Positions 1 through 7,756 of a stretch of DNA of 64,000 nt are shown here, piece after piece. A program made the translations under genes and the position numbers. The notes below the pieces were generated by a model that was given only the letters and a program-made list of their open reading frames with translations, had not been told where the DNA came from and searched no databases. The first letter of the stretch is position 1; each line of letters opens with the position of its first letter. Source of the stretch: Salinisphaera sp. Its GTDB lineage: Bacteria; Pseudomonadota; Gammaproteobacteria; Nevskiales; Salinisphaeraceae. The stretch is from NCBI RefSeq assembly GCF_002729955.1, contig NZ_PBYA01000026.1:31623-95622 (forward strand). Direction: 5' to 3'.

Positions 1-240
1 GCGATCGTTCGCTGTCGGGCGCACGCGCCGCGCTCTTTCTCATCTGCGTAATCGGTGAAATCTGTGGTTGCTCTTGAGCAACGAAGGCCTCGCTCGGTGG
101 ATTACGGCGTCGCGATCGTCTGGCACAGTTGCCGATGGTGGGCGGCCTGTACTGGCCGGCCGCCGCCAGTTTCGTAAAATGCGGGTTTTCGCTGCGGTGG
201 TCGTGCCGCTGGCGAGCGACATGACGGCAAGGATATTTTG
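1..240. other. Left-edge non-coding stretch
   Basis: No convincing gene or gene fragment is seen here. All three forward frames from the left edge stop within about 85 bases, and none resembles a recognisable protein end. It holds the upstream region of the first hydrolase gene, including an AAGGA ribosome binding site shortly before its ATG. Confidence 0.5.
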
Positions 241-1191
241 ATGACGGAATTTCTCGCCCCGGCGCTCGACGGCGCCGACTTCAGCGATCGCGTCGAGGCC
301 AATGGGCTGGAGCTGGCCTACGAGCAGTTCGGCCGCGACGAGCACCCCGCGTTGTTGCTCATCATGGGCCTGGGTACCCAGCTGACCGGCTGGCCGGATG
401 CCTTCTGCCGCGCGCTGGCGGATACGGGCCTGCGCGTGATTCGTTTCGACAACCGGGATATCGGCCTTTCGAGTCAGCTCGGCAGCCGGGGCCCGCGCTA
501 CGACGGCGCGCGCGCCGCGTTCATCAAGTCGTTGTTCGGCCGGCGTATTCGTACCGCCTATACGCTCGACGACATGGCCGCCGATACGGTGGCGCTCATG
601 GACGTGCTCGGTATCGAGCAGGCGCATTTGGTGGGTGCCTCGATGGGCGGCATGATCGCGCAGCTGGTTACCGCCCGCCATCCCGAACGCGTGCTCACCC
701 TGACGTCGATCATGTCCACATCCGGGGCCCGGCGGCTGCCACGCGGGCGTCTGAAGGTACTCATGCGGCTGGGCAAGGCGCCGCGCAACAACGACCCGGA
801 TACCGTCGCCCGGCATATGGCCAGAACCATGCGCATGATCGGCAGCCCCGACTACGGGCGTAGCCTGGAAGACTGGGCCAGCGAGATCCGGCGCAACGTC
901 AAGCGCAGCTATCGCCCGGCCGGCAGCGGGCGCCAGATGCTGGCGGTGATGGCCGCGCCGTCGCGGGTGGAAATGCTGGGCGAGATTACCCAGCCGGCGC
1001 TGGTCATTCATGGCAAGGCCGATCCGTTGCTGCCGGTCAAGCACGGCCGCGATACCGCCCGGCATCTGCCCAACGTGCGCTACGAGGAGGTCGAAGGCAT
1101 GGGCCACGACCTGCCGCCGCGGCTGCTGCCGGTGTTCGTGGACTGGATTGCCGAGCTGGTACACGGTGATCACGACCAACGCCCGGCCTAG
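241..1191 (+). CDS. Alpha/beta hydrolase
   Basis: A 316-residue alpha/beta hydrolase-fold protein, probably a cytoplasmic esterase; no signal peptide is visible. The nucleophile elbow is GASMGG with Ser134, the acid is likely Asp261 in HGKADPL, and the histidine is His289 in GMGHD, so the triad is complete and in the usual order. The ATG was chosen over a TTG one codon upstream because AAGGA lies about nine bases before it. It stands alone and converges on the radical SAM gene. The family (aclacinomycin methylesterase and related hydrolases) is broad, so the substrate cannot be named. Confidence 0.85.
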   Translation: MTEFLAPALDGADFSDRVEANGLELAYEQFGRDEHPALLLIMGLGTQLTGWPDAFCRALADTGLRVIRFDNRDIGLSSQLGSRGPRYDGARAAFIKSLFGRRIRTAYTLDDMAADTVALMDVLGIEQAHLVGASMGGMIAQLVTARHPERVLTLTSIMSTSGARRLPRGRLKVLMRLGKAPRNNDPDTVARHMARTMRMIGSPDYGRSLEDWASEIRRNVKRSYRPAGSGRQMLAVMAAPSRVEMLGEITQPALVIHGKADPLLPVKHGRDTARHLPNVRYEEVEGMGHDLPPRLLPVFVDWIAELVHGDHDQRPA

Positions 1192-1212
1192 CCGGGTGTG
1201 ACGCCGAGCGCA

Positions 1213-2298
1213 TCAGCCGAAATCGAAGACGGCCTGATCGCCGGTGGCGGGCGGGCATGCGAAGCGGCTGCTGTCGAGTGGGATACGCCGGCGGGCGCCG
1301 ATGCCGGCCCGTCGGCAGGCCAGTTCGAATCGCTTGGCCAGTAGCTGGGCGTGGACGCCGGTGCCGCGCATGCGCGTACCCCAGTTCGAATCGTAGTCGC
1401 GCCCGCCGTGCATCTGCTGGACCAGGCTCATTACGTGCGACGCGCGTTGCGGGTAGTGGGTTTCCAGCCATTCGCGAAACAGATCGGCCACGCCGTGGGG
1501 CAGGCGAAGCAGCACATAGCCGGCGGTCTGGGCGCCGGCCGCTGCGCCATGCTCGATCAGCGCTTCGAGTTCGTGGTCGGTGATGGCCGGAATCACCGGC
1601 GCGACCAGCATGCCCACGGGCACGCCCGCCTCGGCGAGCGCCCGTATCGAGCGCAGGCGCTGCTTTGGCCCGGCCGCACGCGGTTCGAGGCTGCGCTTGA
1701 TGGCGGGGTCGAGGCTGGTCAGGCTCATCATCACGCTCACCAGATTGCGCTCGGCCAGGGCCGTGAGCAGGTCCAGATCGCGATCGATCAGGCTGCCCTT
1801 GGTGATGATCGATAGCGGCTGGTTGTAGCGCAGCGCCACCTTCAGCAGCGCGCGGGTGACGCCCAGCTGTTTTTCGTCCGGCTGGTAGGGGTCGGTATTG
1901 GCGCCCAGGGTGATCGGCTCACAGCGATAATTTGGCTCGCGCAGTTCGGCTTCGAAGCGTTGTGCGGCATCGGCCTTGTAGTAGATCTCGGTTTCGAATT
2001 CGAGGCCGGCGGAATGGTCGAGATATTCGTGGGTTGGCCGCGCAAAGCAATAGATACAGCCATGGCTGCAGCCCTTGTAGGGGTTGATGGAGGCATCAAA
2101 CGGCACGTCCGGCGAGCTGTTGCGGCTGATCACCCGCCGCGCGGGATCGCGATGAAGACGAGAGGGCGGGCGCTCGATATCTTCGAAGTCGAGCGTGGCC
2201 CAGCCGTCGTCGAAGTCCTCCGCGCGGGCGCTGGCAAAGCGCGAAACCGGGTTGGTCAAGGCGCCCCGGCCTTTGTGATGAATCGGGCGATGCGGCAT
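1213..2298 (-). CDS. PA0069-family radical SAM protein
   Basis: A 361-residue radical SAM protein of the PA0069/SplB-like family. The cluster motif CxxxCxxC is present as CSHGCIYC (Cys77, Cys81, Cys84), followed by GANTDPYQP and a typical barrel. Spore photoproduct lyase relatives act on DNA lesions, but the role of this family is not established. The start was placed at the Met before PHRPIHHKGRG because that matches the family's N-terminus. The open frame continues 37 codons further upstream, but that extension runs through a LexA-type operator. As I recall, the Pseudomonas aeruginosa homologue PA0069 belongs to the LexA regulon, which fits the operator seen here. Confidence 0.87.
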   Translation of the reverse strand: MPHRPIHHKGRGALTNPVSRFASARAEDFDDGWATLDFEDIERPPSRLHRDPARRVISRNSSPDVPFDASINPYKGCSHGCIYCFARPTHEYLDHSAGLEFETEIYYKADAAQRFEAELREPNYRCEPITLGANTDPYQPDEKQLGVTRALLKVALRYNQPLSIITKGSLIDRDLDLLTALAERNLVSVMMSLTSLDPAIKRSLEPRAAGPKQRLRSIRALAEAGVPVGMLVAPVIPAITDHELEALIEHGAAAGAQTAGYVLLRLPHGVADLFREWLETHYPQRASHVMSLVQQMHGGRDYDSNWGTRMRGTGVHAQLLAKRFELACRRAGIGARRRIPLDSSRFACPPATGDQAVFDFG

Positions 2299-2345
2299 GC
2301 TGAACACTGTATGCATGAACAGTTTTGTCGGCAAGGGGCGTTTGG
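2299..2345 (-). promoter_or_regulatory. LexA box overlapping a putative promoter
   Basis: The core CTGT-N8-ACAG is exact at 2307-2322 (CTGTATGCATGAACAG), matching the gammaproteobacterial LexA operator. On the minus strand TTGCCG and TACAGT are 17 bases apart and would make a sigma70 promoter, with the operator filling the end of the spacer and the -10. The predicted transcription start would fall at or next to the ATG of the radical SAM gene. No Shine-Dalgarno is seen, so a leaderless message is possible. The box is seen; the promoter is inferred. Confidence 0.68.
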
Positions 2346-2511
2346 TCATGTATGACACGCCGTTGGCTAAGCAAGTCGGTAGCCCGCCAATGAACGCGAA
2401 GACGCGCAAATAAGACGAAAGACAGATCTCACGAGGTCGGATTGTTTGCTGTTCGCGCGCCGCGCGTTCGCGGACCGGTTTGATTGATGAAAGACAAAAC
2501 GACGGGTATCG

Positions 2512-3264
2512 CTAGGGTGCGATCACATTGCCGGCCCAGTCGAACAACAGGCCGCTGTCTTCGGGGGTGAGTTGGCCGATGACGTCGAGTAAATGCGTCG
2601 CCGCCGTTTCTGCCGTTTGCAGCTGCTTTTCCGGTACGTTGCGCTGAAAGGGTTCCGACAGGCTGGTATCGACCGTGCCCGGATGCAGACCGACGCAGAT
2701 CAGCTGCCTGGAGCGCCGGCGCAGTTCGATCGCGGCGGTGCGGGTGAACTGGTTCTGGGCGGCCTTGCTGGCGCGATAGGCATACCAGCCGCCGTAGCCG
2801 TTGTCGGAAATCGAGCCCACCCGGGCCGACAGGCTGGCGATGATGGCGCGCTCGCCGTGGATGAGCAGGTCATGAAAATGCTTGATCATCAGAATCGGGC
2901 CCGCGGCGTTTACCGTGAACGCGCGGGCCAGATTGTCCGGGTTGATATCGGCCAGCTTCTTTTCGGGCCACATCCGCTCGCCTTCATGCAGGATGCCGCC
3001 GCAGGTGAGCAGCAGATCGAGCCGGCTCGTGAGCGTGCCCACCTGTTCGCGAGCCGCGGCGATGCTTGTATCGTCGGCCAGGTCGAGCGCGCAGGTCTGC
3101 AGGCGCTCGCCGTGCTGCTGGGCCAGTTCCGCCAGGGCGGGATGGCTATCCGGAGCGCGCGCGGTCGCGATTACCCGGGCGACGTCGTCGTCGGCCAGAA
3201 GCCGGCGAACGAAGGCAAGGCCAAGCCCGCGCCCGGCGCCCTGAACGAGACAGATCTTCGCCAT
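2512..3264 (-). CDS. Short-chain dehydrogenase/reductase (C-factor-like)
   Basis: A 250-residue SDR with an N-terminal Rossmann motif GAGRGLG (residues 9-15) and the catalytic YRASK (Tyr163, Lys167) preceded by serines at 144 and 146. The usual NNAG is replaced by TCGG near residue 88, as in divergent C-factor/CsgA-like SDRs. The internal ATG before AKICLVQG is taken as start because Rossmann motifs begin within about ten residues of the N-terminus; the frame is open 33 codons further. It is divergent from the diguanylate cyclase gene. Substrate unknown. Confidence 0.85.
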   Translation of the reverse strand: MAKICLVQGAGRGLGLAFVRRLLADDDVARVIATARAPDSHPALAELAQQHGERLQTCALDLADDTSIAAAREQVGTLTSRLDLLLTCGGILHEGERMWPEKKLADINPDNLARAFTVNAAGPILMIKHFHDLLIHGERAIIASLSARVGSISDNGYGGWYAYRASKAAQNQFTRTAAIELRRRSRQLICVGLHPGTVDTSLSEPFQRNVPEKQLQTAETAATHLLDVIGQLTPEDSGLLFDWAGNVIAP

Positions 3265-3387
3265 GGATATTCCAGTTTTCGAAAGGACAGCCGTTAGTAC
3301 TACGCTAGCCGGCGGACTCGATGCATGGGTACGGCGCCAGCGCGCGACTGTGCGAGGCCACAACGCGTAAACGCACGCAGGGTTAGC

Positions 3388-4656
3388 ATGACATCGCTCG
3401 CGAAAGACTATTACAAACTGAATGCCGGGTCGGATTTGTCGGCCGGCGCCATCGAGCGTAACGATACGCCGCCCACCCGGCTGCTTCAGCGTCAGATTGA
3501 TCGCGGCTTTCGCAGCCTGCGCTTCATGCCGGAGCTCGAGCCGGCGTTTCGAGCGTATCTGCGTGTCTCCGGGCAGTTCAGCCGGGCAAGTCTGGTGGCG
3601 TTCGCCCTACTGGGCGTGCTCACCTCCGCGTTCATCGATGTCGCCTGGCTGAACCTGCCGCCCGACCTCTGGTTGCCGACCCGGCTGATCCAGTTCGGCG
3701 CCATGGTGCCCATGGGTTTGGTCTGTATCTTTCTTTGTCTGCGCCAACCGGCGACCCGGGCCATGGATGTCGGGGTTTTGCTGTTGTTCGTGACCGTATC
3801 GGCCGGTTTGCTCGCCCAGCGCGTGGTCGATTCGAAGCTGGGTTTCGAGCTGCCGCTGGAACTGGTCGGGGTGAGCGCGATCGCCATGCTGTGTCTTTCG
3901 CGCATACCGTTCTGGGCGCAGGTGCCCGTGCTGCTGGGCGTTGGTCTGGTTACGGCCTGGGTCGAGCTCACGGCGGTCGCGCTCATGTCCGCGAGCCACT
4001 ACGATCTGTTCGCGACCGGACTGCTGTTTCTGGCAGCCCTGGTCGCCGGGTATGCGTCGGAACACACCATCCGCTGGACGTGGTTGAATGCCACCCTGCT
4101 GCACTATGTATCACGGCTGGATCGGTTGACCGGTTTGCTCAATCGGCATGCGCTCGAGGACGTGCTGGAAGATGGGCAGGCCCATGCACGCCGCGAGCAG
4201 ATCGATTACGCCCTGGTCATACTCGATGTGGATGCCTTCGGCGCGTACAACAACCACTATGGCCACCAGCGCGGCGACCGGGCACTGCAGCGGGTCGCGG
4301 ACGTACTGGCCGACCATGCGCGCCGCCCCATGGATGTGTGTGGGCGCTACGGCGGCGAGGAATTCGTGCTGTTGTGGATGGGTTGCGACGCCGAAAGCGC
4401 GCGGGCGATGGCGAACGCGCTATGCGCAGCGATCGAAAAAGAACGTATCGAGCATCATCGCTCGCCGACTGCCGATCACATCACCGCCAGCGTCGGGCTG
4501 TGCCATGTCAGCGCGGCCCATGCCCATACCCCGCTGGAGCTGGTGCTGCGTGAGGCCGATCGCATGCTCTATACCGCCAAGAGCGCAGGCCGAAACCGGA
4601 TGTGTCATACCTGCTACGACGACAACTCCCGGCCTTTTCAGCCGCCTCAGGCGTAA
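3388..4656 (+). CDS. Membrane diguanylate cyclase (GGDEF)
   Basis: A 422-residue protein with about six membrane segments between residues 67 and 225, then a C-terminal GGDEF domain. The active site is GGEEF at 322-326, and an inhibitory I-site RxxD (RPMD, 313-316) sits exactly five residues before it, so feedback-inhibited c-di-GMP synthesis is expected. The metal loop reads LDVDAFGAYNNHYGH, with Gly where Lys is common. There is no EAL domain and no recognisable periplasmic sensor, so the signal is presumably read by the membrane part. The start was chosen for AGGG upstream. Confidence 0.9.
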   Translation: MTSLAKDYYKLNAGSDLSAGAIERNDTPPTRLLQRQIDRGFRSLRFMPELEPAFRAYLRVSGQFSRASLVAFALLGVLTSAFIDVAWLNLPPDLWLPTRLIQFGAMVPMGLVCIFLCLRQPATRAMDVGVLLLFVTVSAGLLAQRVVDSKLGFELPLELVGVSAIAMLCLSRIPFWAQVPVLLGVGLVTAWVELTAVALMSASHYDLFATGLLFLAALVAGYASEHTIRWTWLNATLLHYVSRLDRLTGLLNRHALEDVLEDGQAHARREQIDYALVILDVDAFGAYNNHYGHQRGDRALQRVADVLADHARRPMDVCGRYGGEEFVLLWMGCDAESARAMANALCAAIEKERIEHHRSPTADHITASVGLCHVSAAHAHTPLELVLREADRMLYTAKSAGRNRMCHTCYDDNSRPFQPPQA

Positions 4657-4669
4657 GGCGGCGTACGCG

Positions 4670-4963
4670 TCAATAGATAAGCCAGGTCAGTACCACCACG
4701 CCGAGCACGGCCCAGACCACGGCCGCCACCACGCGCCGGCGAATGGCCGCACGCACCGAGGAGGCGAGCATGGCCAGGCCGATCACTAGGATCAGCAGGC
4801 TGAAAATGGAGGCGTTGATGCCCAGGGCGCCGGTCAGCCCCTGCACGAAGCTGTCGATCGCGCCGTAAAGGTTGTCGAACAGCCAACCCAGGGCGTCGAC
4901 GATGAAACGGATGACGGCGCCGAGCTTTTCGCCGATCCAGTGGAACAGATTGTCGCTATCCAT
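4670..4963 (-). CDS. Small membrane protein, function unknown
   Basis: A 97-residue protein with an amphipathic N-terminal part (LFHWIGEKLGAVIRFIVDALGWLFDNLYG) and two hydrophobic segments near residues 51-67 and 78-96, separated by an Arg-rich turn (RAAIRRR). I do not recognise a family with certainty. It converges with the diguanylate cyclase gene, 13 bases apart, and has no obvious operon partner. Confidence 0.6.
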   Translation of the reverse strand: MDSDNLFHWIGEKLGAVIRFIVDALGWLFDNLYGAIDSFVQGLTGALGINASIFSLLILVIGLAMLASSVRAAIRRRVVAAVVWAVLGVVVLTWLIY

Positions 4964-5038
4964 GCGTATGCAGGCCGGTGGCAGGAAATGAGATCAATCC
5001 GCCCAGTGTACCGGTAACGCCGCGGCGGCCGGCGCATC

Positions 5039-5086
5039 GGTTGGCCGCAGGGGCCCGACGTGCGGGGCTGGCCCCTGCGGCCAACC
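5039..5086 (-). terminator. Perfect 16-bp hairpin after the entericidin gene
   Basis: GGTTGGCCGCAGGGGC and its exact reverse complement are separated by 16 bases, starting ten bases past the entericidin stop codon. No T-run follows on either strand, so it is either an atypical terminator or an mRNA 3'-end stabiliser. Confidence 0.5.
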
Positions 5087-5095
5087 GCCTGCGGA

Positions 5096-5236
5096 TCAGT
5101 CCGAGGCTTTCTGAACTTCCTGGCCGGCTTTTTCGATGTCCTGCCCGGCGCCTCGCATGGTGTTGCTGCAACCACTGATCAGGGCCAGGGAAAACACGGT
5201 CAGGGCCAGTACGGCCGCGATTTTGGAGCGATTCAT
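5096..5236 (-). CDS. Entericidin A/B-family lipoprotein
   Basis: A 46-residue lipoprotein. A short basic N-terminus (MNRSK) is followed by a hydrophobic segment and the lipobox LISGC, with Cys23 as the lipidation site. The mature part, SNTMRGAGQDIEKAGQEVQKASD, has the entericidin pattern. In enterobacteria these small lipoproteins form a toxin/antidote pair; here only one copy is present, so stress-related envelope function is more likely than a killing system. AAGGA lies nine bases before the ATG. A strong hairpin follows the gene. Confidence 0.88.
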   Translation of the reverse strand: MNRSKIAAVLALTVFSLALISGCSNTMRGAGQDIEKAGQEVQKASD

Positions 5237-5355
5237 GGATAGCGTTCCTTGGGTGCGAAATAGGCGGTACGAACCTCGGTTCGACACCCCTGAATATAGG
5301 CCATGGGCGGGTCGGGAAACCAGGGTTTTCGTGTTTGCCGGCAGCGCGGCGCCGG

Positions 5356-5841
5356 TTAGCGCGGCGGCAGCACCCGGTCGTGCAACACGCGCCGCAGTAC
5401 AAAGCTCGAATGCACGCCGGATACGCCTTCGATACGGGTGATGTGTTCCAGCAGCAGGCGCTGGTAATCGTCCATATCGGCCACCGCGATACGCAGCTGG
5501 TAATCGGCCTCCTGGCCGGTGATGAGCAGGCATTCCTGGACCTGGGGCAGGGCCGCGACCTGCGCCTCGAAATGCTCGAAGCGTTCCGGCGTGTGCTTGT
5601 CCATGGAAATGAGCAACAGCGCAGACAGGCCGTAGCCCAGGGCGCGGTCGTTCACCCGGGCGTGATAGCCGGTTATCACGCCGGCCTCCTCGAGCGCACG
5701 CACCCGACGCAGGCAGGGCGAGGGCGACAGGTTCACCGCCTCGGCCAGGGCCTGATTGCTGATCCGGCCATCGGCCTGCAGCAGTTCCACGATCTGGCGA
5801 TCGAACCGGTCCAGTTCGACGTGCTCGCTAACAGTTTTCAT
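5356..5841 (-). CDS. Lrp/AsnC-family transcriptional regulator
   Basis: A 161-residue regulator: an N-terminal AsnC-type helix-turn-helix (about residues 10-60, with DRFDRQIVELLQADGRISNQALAEAVNLS) and a C-terminal RAM/AsnC ligand-binding domain (about 70-150). Length is normal. It is divergent from leuA, which encodes the committed leucine-biosynthesis enzyme, so amino-acid-responsive control of leuA and of itself is a natural guess; the family is known for both. Other Lrp-like regulators control unrelated catabolic genes, so the target is inferred. Confidence 0.9.
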   Translation of the reverse strand: MKTVSEHVELDRFDRQIVELLQADGRISNQALAEAVNLSPSPCLRRVRALEEAGVITGYHARVNDRALGYGLSALLLISMDKHTPERFEHFEAQVAALPQVQECLLITGQEADYQLRIAVADMDDYQRLLLEHITRIEGVSGVHSSFVLRRVLHDRVLPPR

Positions 5842-5894
5842 TTAACGCAATCCAATAATGCTTCTCTCGTAATTATTAGCAGAAAATTGCGTAA
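5842..5894. promoter_or_regulatory. Inverted repeats between lrp-like gene and leuA
   Basis: TTAACGCAAT next to the regulator's ATG is mirrored by ATTGCGTAA 35 bases further, with one bulged base. A second imperfect pair, TTCTCTCGTAA and TAACGAGCGAGAA, is interleaved and runs a few bases beyond the right end of this interval. The region is AT-rich against its surroundings. It is a candidate Lrp-family operator; no experimentally defined site is available for this regulator. Confidence 0.35.
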
Positions 5895-6007
5895 CGAGCG
5901 AGAAACGGGCGTTATTGGCAATCCTGTGCCCGAGCGGGCGCGTTAAACTATGGCTAGGCGACATCGCATGGATGCCGCAAAGCCAACTCGACCAGCCGAG
6001 GACGATC

Positions 6008-7702
6008 ATGAGCCGTTTCGATCACCGCAAATATCGCGCAGCCCCCCGGGTGCCGGCCTTCAACCGCACCTGGCCGGATCGCGATCTGGAAAAAGCGCCC
6101 ATCTGGGTGAGCGAAGACCTGCGCGACGGCAACCAGGCCCTGCTCGAGCCGATGACGGTCGAACAGAAGCAACGGCTGTGGAAGCTGCTGGTGGATGTCG
6201 GCATCAAGGAAATCATGGTCGGCTTTCCCTCGGCCAGTCAGCCGGACTACGACTTCGTGCGCTGGTTGATCGACGAGGATCAGATCCCCGACGACGTGAC
6301 CATCGCAGCGCTCACGCAGTCGCGCGATCACCTGATCGACCGCACCTTCGAATCGCTGGAAGGCGTGGACAAGGCCATCATCCATCTCTACAACTCCACC
6401 TCCACGGTGCAGCGCGAGCGCGTGTTCGAGATGGACGAGGACGGCATTATCGATATCGCCGTCAAGGGCACCCAGCGGGTCAAGGAAAACGCGCAGAAGC
6501 GGCCCGGCGTGCACTGGCGGCTGGAATATTCGCCGGAAAGCTTTTCCTCCACCGAGGTCGAGTTCTCGGTACGGATCTGCGAAGCGGTCATGGACGTCTG
6601 GCAGCCCACGCCCGACGACAAGATCATCTTCAACCTGCCGAATACCGTCGAACTGGCCGGCCCGCATCATCATGCCGACCAGATCGAGTACTTCTGCCAG
6701 CACATCAAGAATCGCGACAGCGTGATCGTGTCGGTGCATACGCATAACGATCGCGGCGGCGCGGTGGCCGCGGCAGAACTGGCCATGCTGGCCGGCGCGG
6801 AACGCGTGGAAGGCACGCTGCTGGGCAACGGCGAGCGCACCGGCAATATGGATATCGTGATTCTGGCCATGAATCTCTATGGCCAGGGCATCGACCCCGA
6901 GCTGGACCTGAGCGATCCGGACGAGATCATCCGCGTGGTGCACGAATGCACGGGCATTCCCCTGCATCCGCGCCACCCCTGGGTGGGCGAGCTGGTCTAT
7001 ACCGCCTTCTCCGGCAGCCATCAGGACGCCATCCGCAAATCGTTGCGCAAACAGGGCGAGGACGAACACTGGCAGGTGGCTTATCTGCCTATCGACCCGC
7101 GCGATATCGGCCGCGACTATCAGGCCGTGATCCGGGTGAACAGCCAGTCCGGCAAGGGCGGCATGGCCTTCCTGCTGGAGCGTGATTTCGGCATCAGCCT
7201 GCCGCGCTGGATGATGCTCTCGCTCGCCCCGCATGTGCAGGCCGAAAGCGAACGCGTCTCCGGCGAGCTGTCCAGCGGCCGGATTCGCGAACTGCTGTTC
7301 GAGAATTTCTCTCGTCAGGAGCCCCTGACGCTGGTCGACTACGGCCTGCGCCGTGGTGAGGACGGCCAGACGCTCGACGTCACCCTTTCCGACGGGCGTC
7401 AGCGTATCGAGCTGCAGGGCCACGGCAACGGCCCGCTGTCGGCTTTCATCGATGCCTGGCATGGCCATACCGGCGAAGAGATCGCGGTGGCGGACTATTC
7501 CGAGCATGCGCTCTCGGCCGGCAGCGATGCCGATGCCATTGCCTTCGTACAGCTGCGCAAGGACACGCTGCGTATCCCCGCGGTCGCCGAAGACAGCGAT
7601 ACCGTGAGTGCCGCGCTCAAGGCGATCATTGCCGCGCTCAACCTCTCGCGGGAAGAAGACGAAACCGGCCAGCGTGGCGGGCTTACGGCCCTGGCCAGCT
7701 AG
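6008..7702 (+). CDS. leuA: 2-isopropylmalate synthase
   Basis: A 564-residue LeuA of the long type found in Pseudomonas and actinobacteria. It condenses 2-oxoisovalerate with acetyl-CoA in the first committed step of leucine synthesis, in the cytoplasm. The catalytic HMGL-like barrel begins with WVSEDLRDGNQAL, containing the metal-binding Arg-Asp pair. SVHTHNDRGGAVA carries the metal-binding His-x-His, followed by GNGERTGN. The C-terminal domain (about 440-560) corresponds to the leucine-binding regulatory domain. The ATG at MSRFDHRKYR has GAGGA six bases before it, so longer open-frame starts were rejected. A bidirectional terminator follows. Confidence 0.97.
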   Translation: MSRFDHRKYRAAPRVPAFNRTWPDRDLEKAPIWVSEDLRDGNQALLEPMTVEQKQRLWKLLVDVGIKEIMVGFPSASQPDYDFVRWLIDEDQIPDDVTIAALTQSRDHLIDRTFESLEGVDKAIIHLYNSTSTVQRERVFEMDEDGIIDIAVKGTQRVKENAQKRPGVHWRLEYSPESFSSTEVEFSVRICEAVMDVWQPTPDDKIIFNLPNTVELAGPHHHADQIEYFCQHIKNRDSVIVSVHTHNDRGGAVAAAELAMLAGAERVEGTLLGNGERTGNMDIVILAMNLYGQGIDPELDLSDPDEIIRVVHECTGIPLHPRHPWVGELVYTAFSGSHQDAIRKSLRKQGEDEHWQVAYLPIDPRDIGRDYQAVIRVNSQSGKGGMAFLLERDFGISLPRWMMLSLAPHVQAESERVSGELSSGRIRELLFENFSRQEPLTLVDYGLRRGEDGQTLDVTLSDGRQRIELQGHGNGPLSAFIDAWHGHTGEEIAVADYSEHALSAGSDADAIAFVQLRKDTLRIPAVAEDSDTVSAALKAIIAALNLSREEDETGQRGGLTALAS

Positions 7703-7711
7703 GCCGCATTT

Positions 7712-7752
7712 AAAAAAGCCGCCACGGGCCGATTGCCTGTGGCGGCTTTTTT
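7712..7752. terminator. Bidirectional rho-independent terminator
   Basis: A stem pairing GCCGCCACGGGC with GCCTGTGGCGGC (one mismatch) is flanked by six A on the left and six T on the right. It therefore works for leuA on the plus strand and for the converging membrane-protein gene on the minus strand. Confidence 0.93.
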
Positions 7753-7756
7753 GTGC

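Noticed and set aside
2299..2409. An N-terminal extension of the radical SAM protein by 37 codons
   Set aside because: Family members start near MPHRPIHHKGRG, and the extension runs through a LexA box and a promoter.
5954..7507. A 517-residue frame antisense to leuA
   Set aside because: leuA is fully conserved on the other strand; the antisense product shows no family features.
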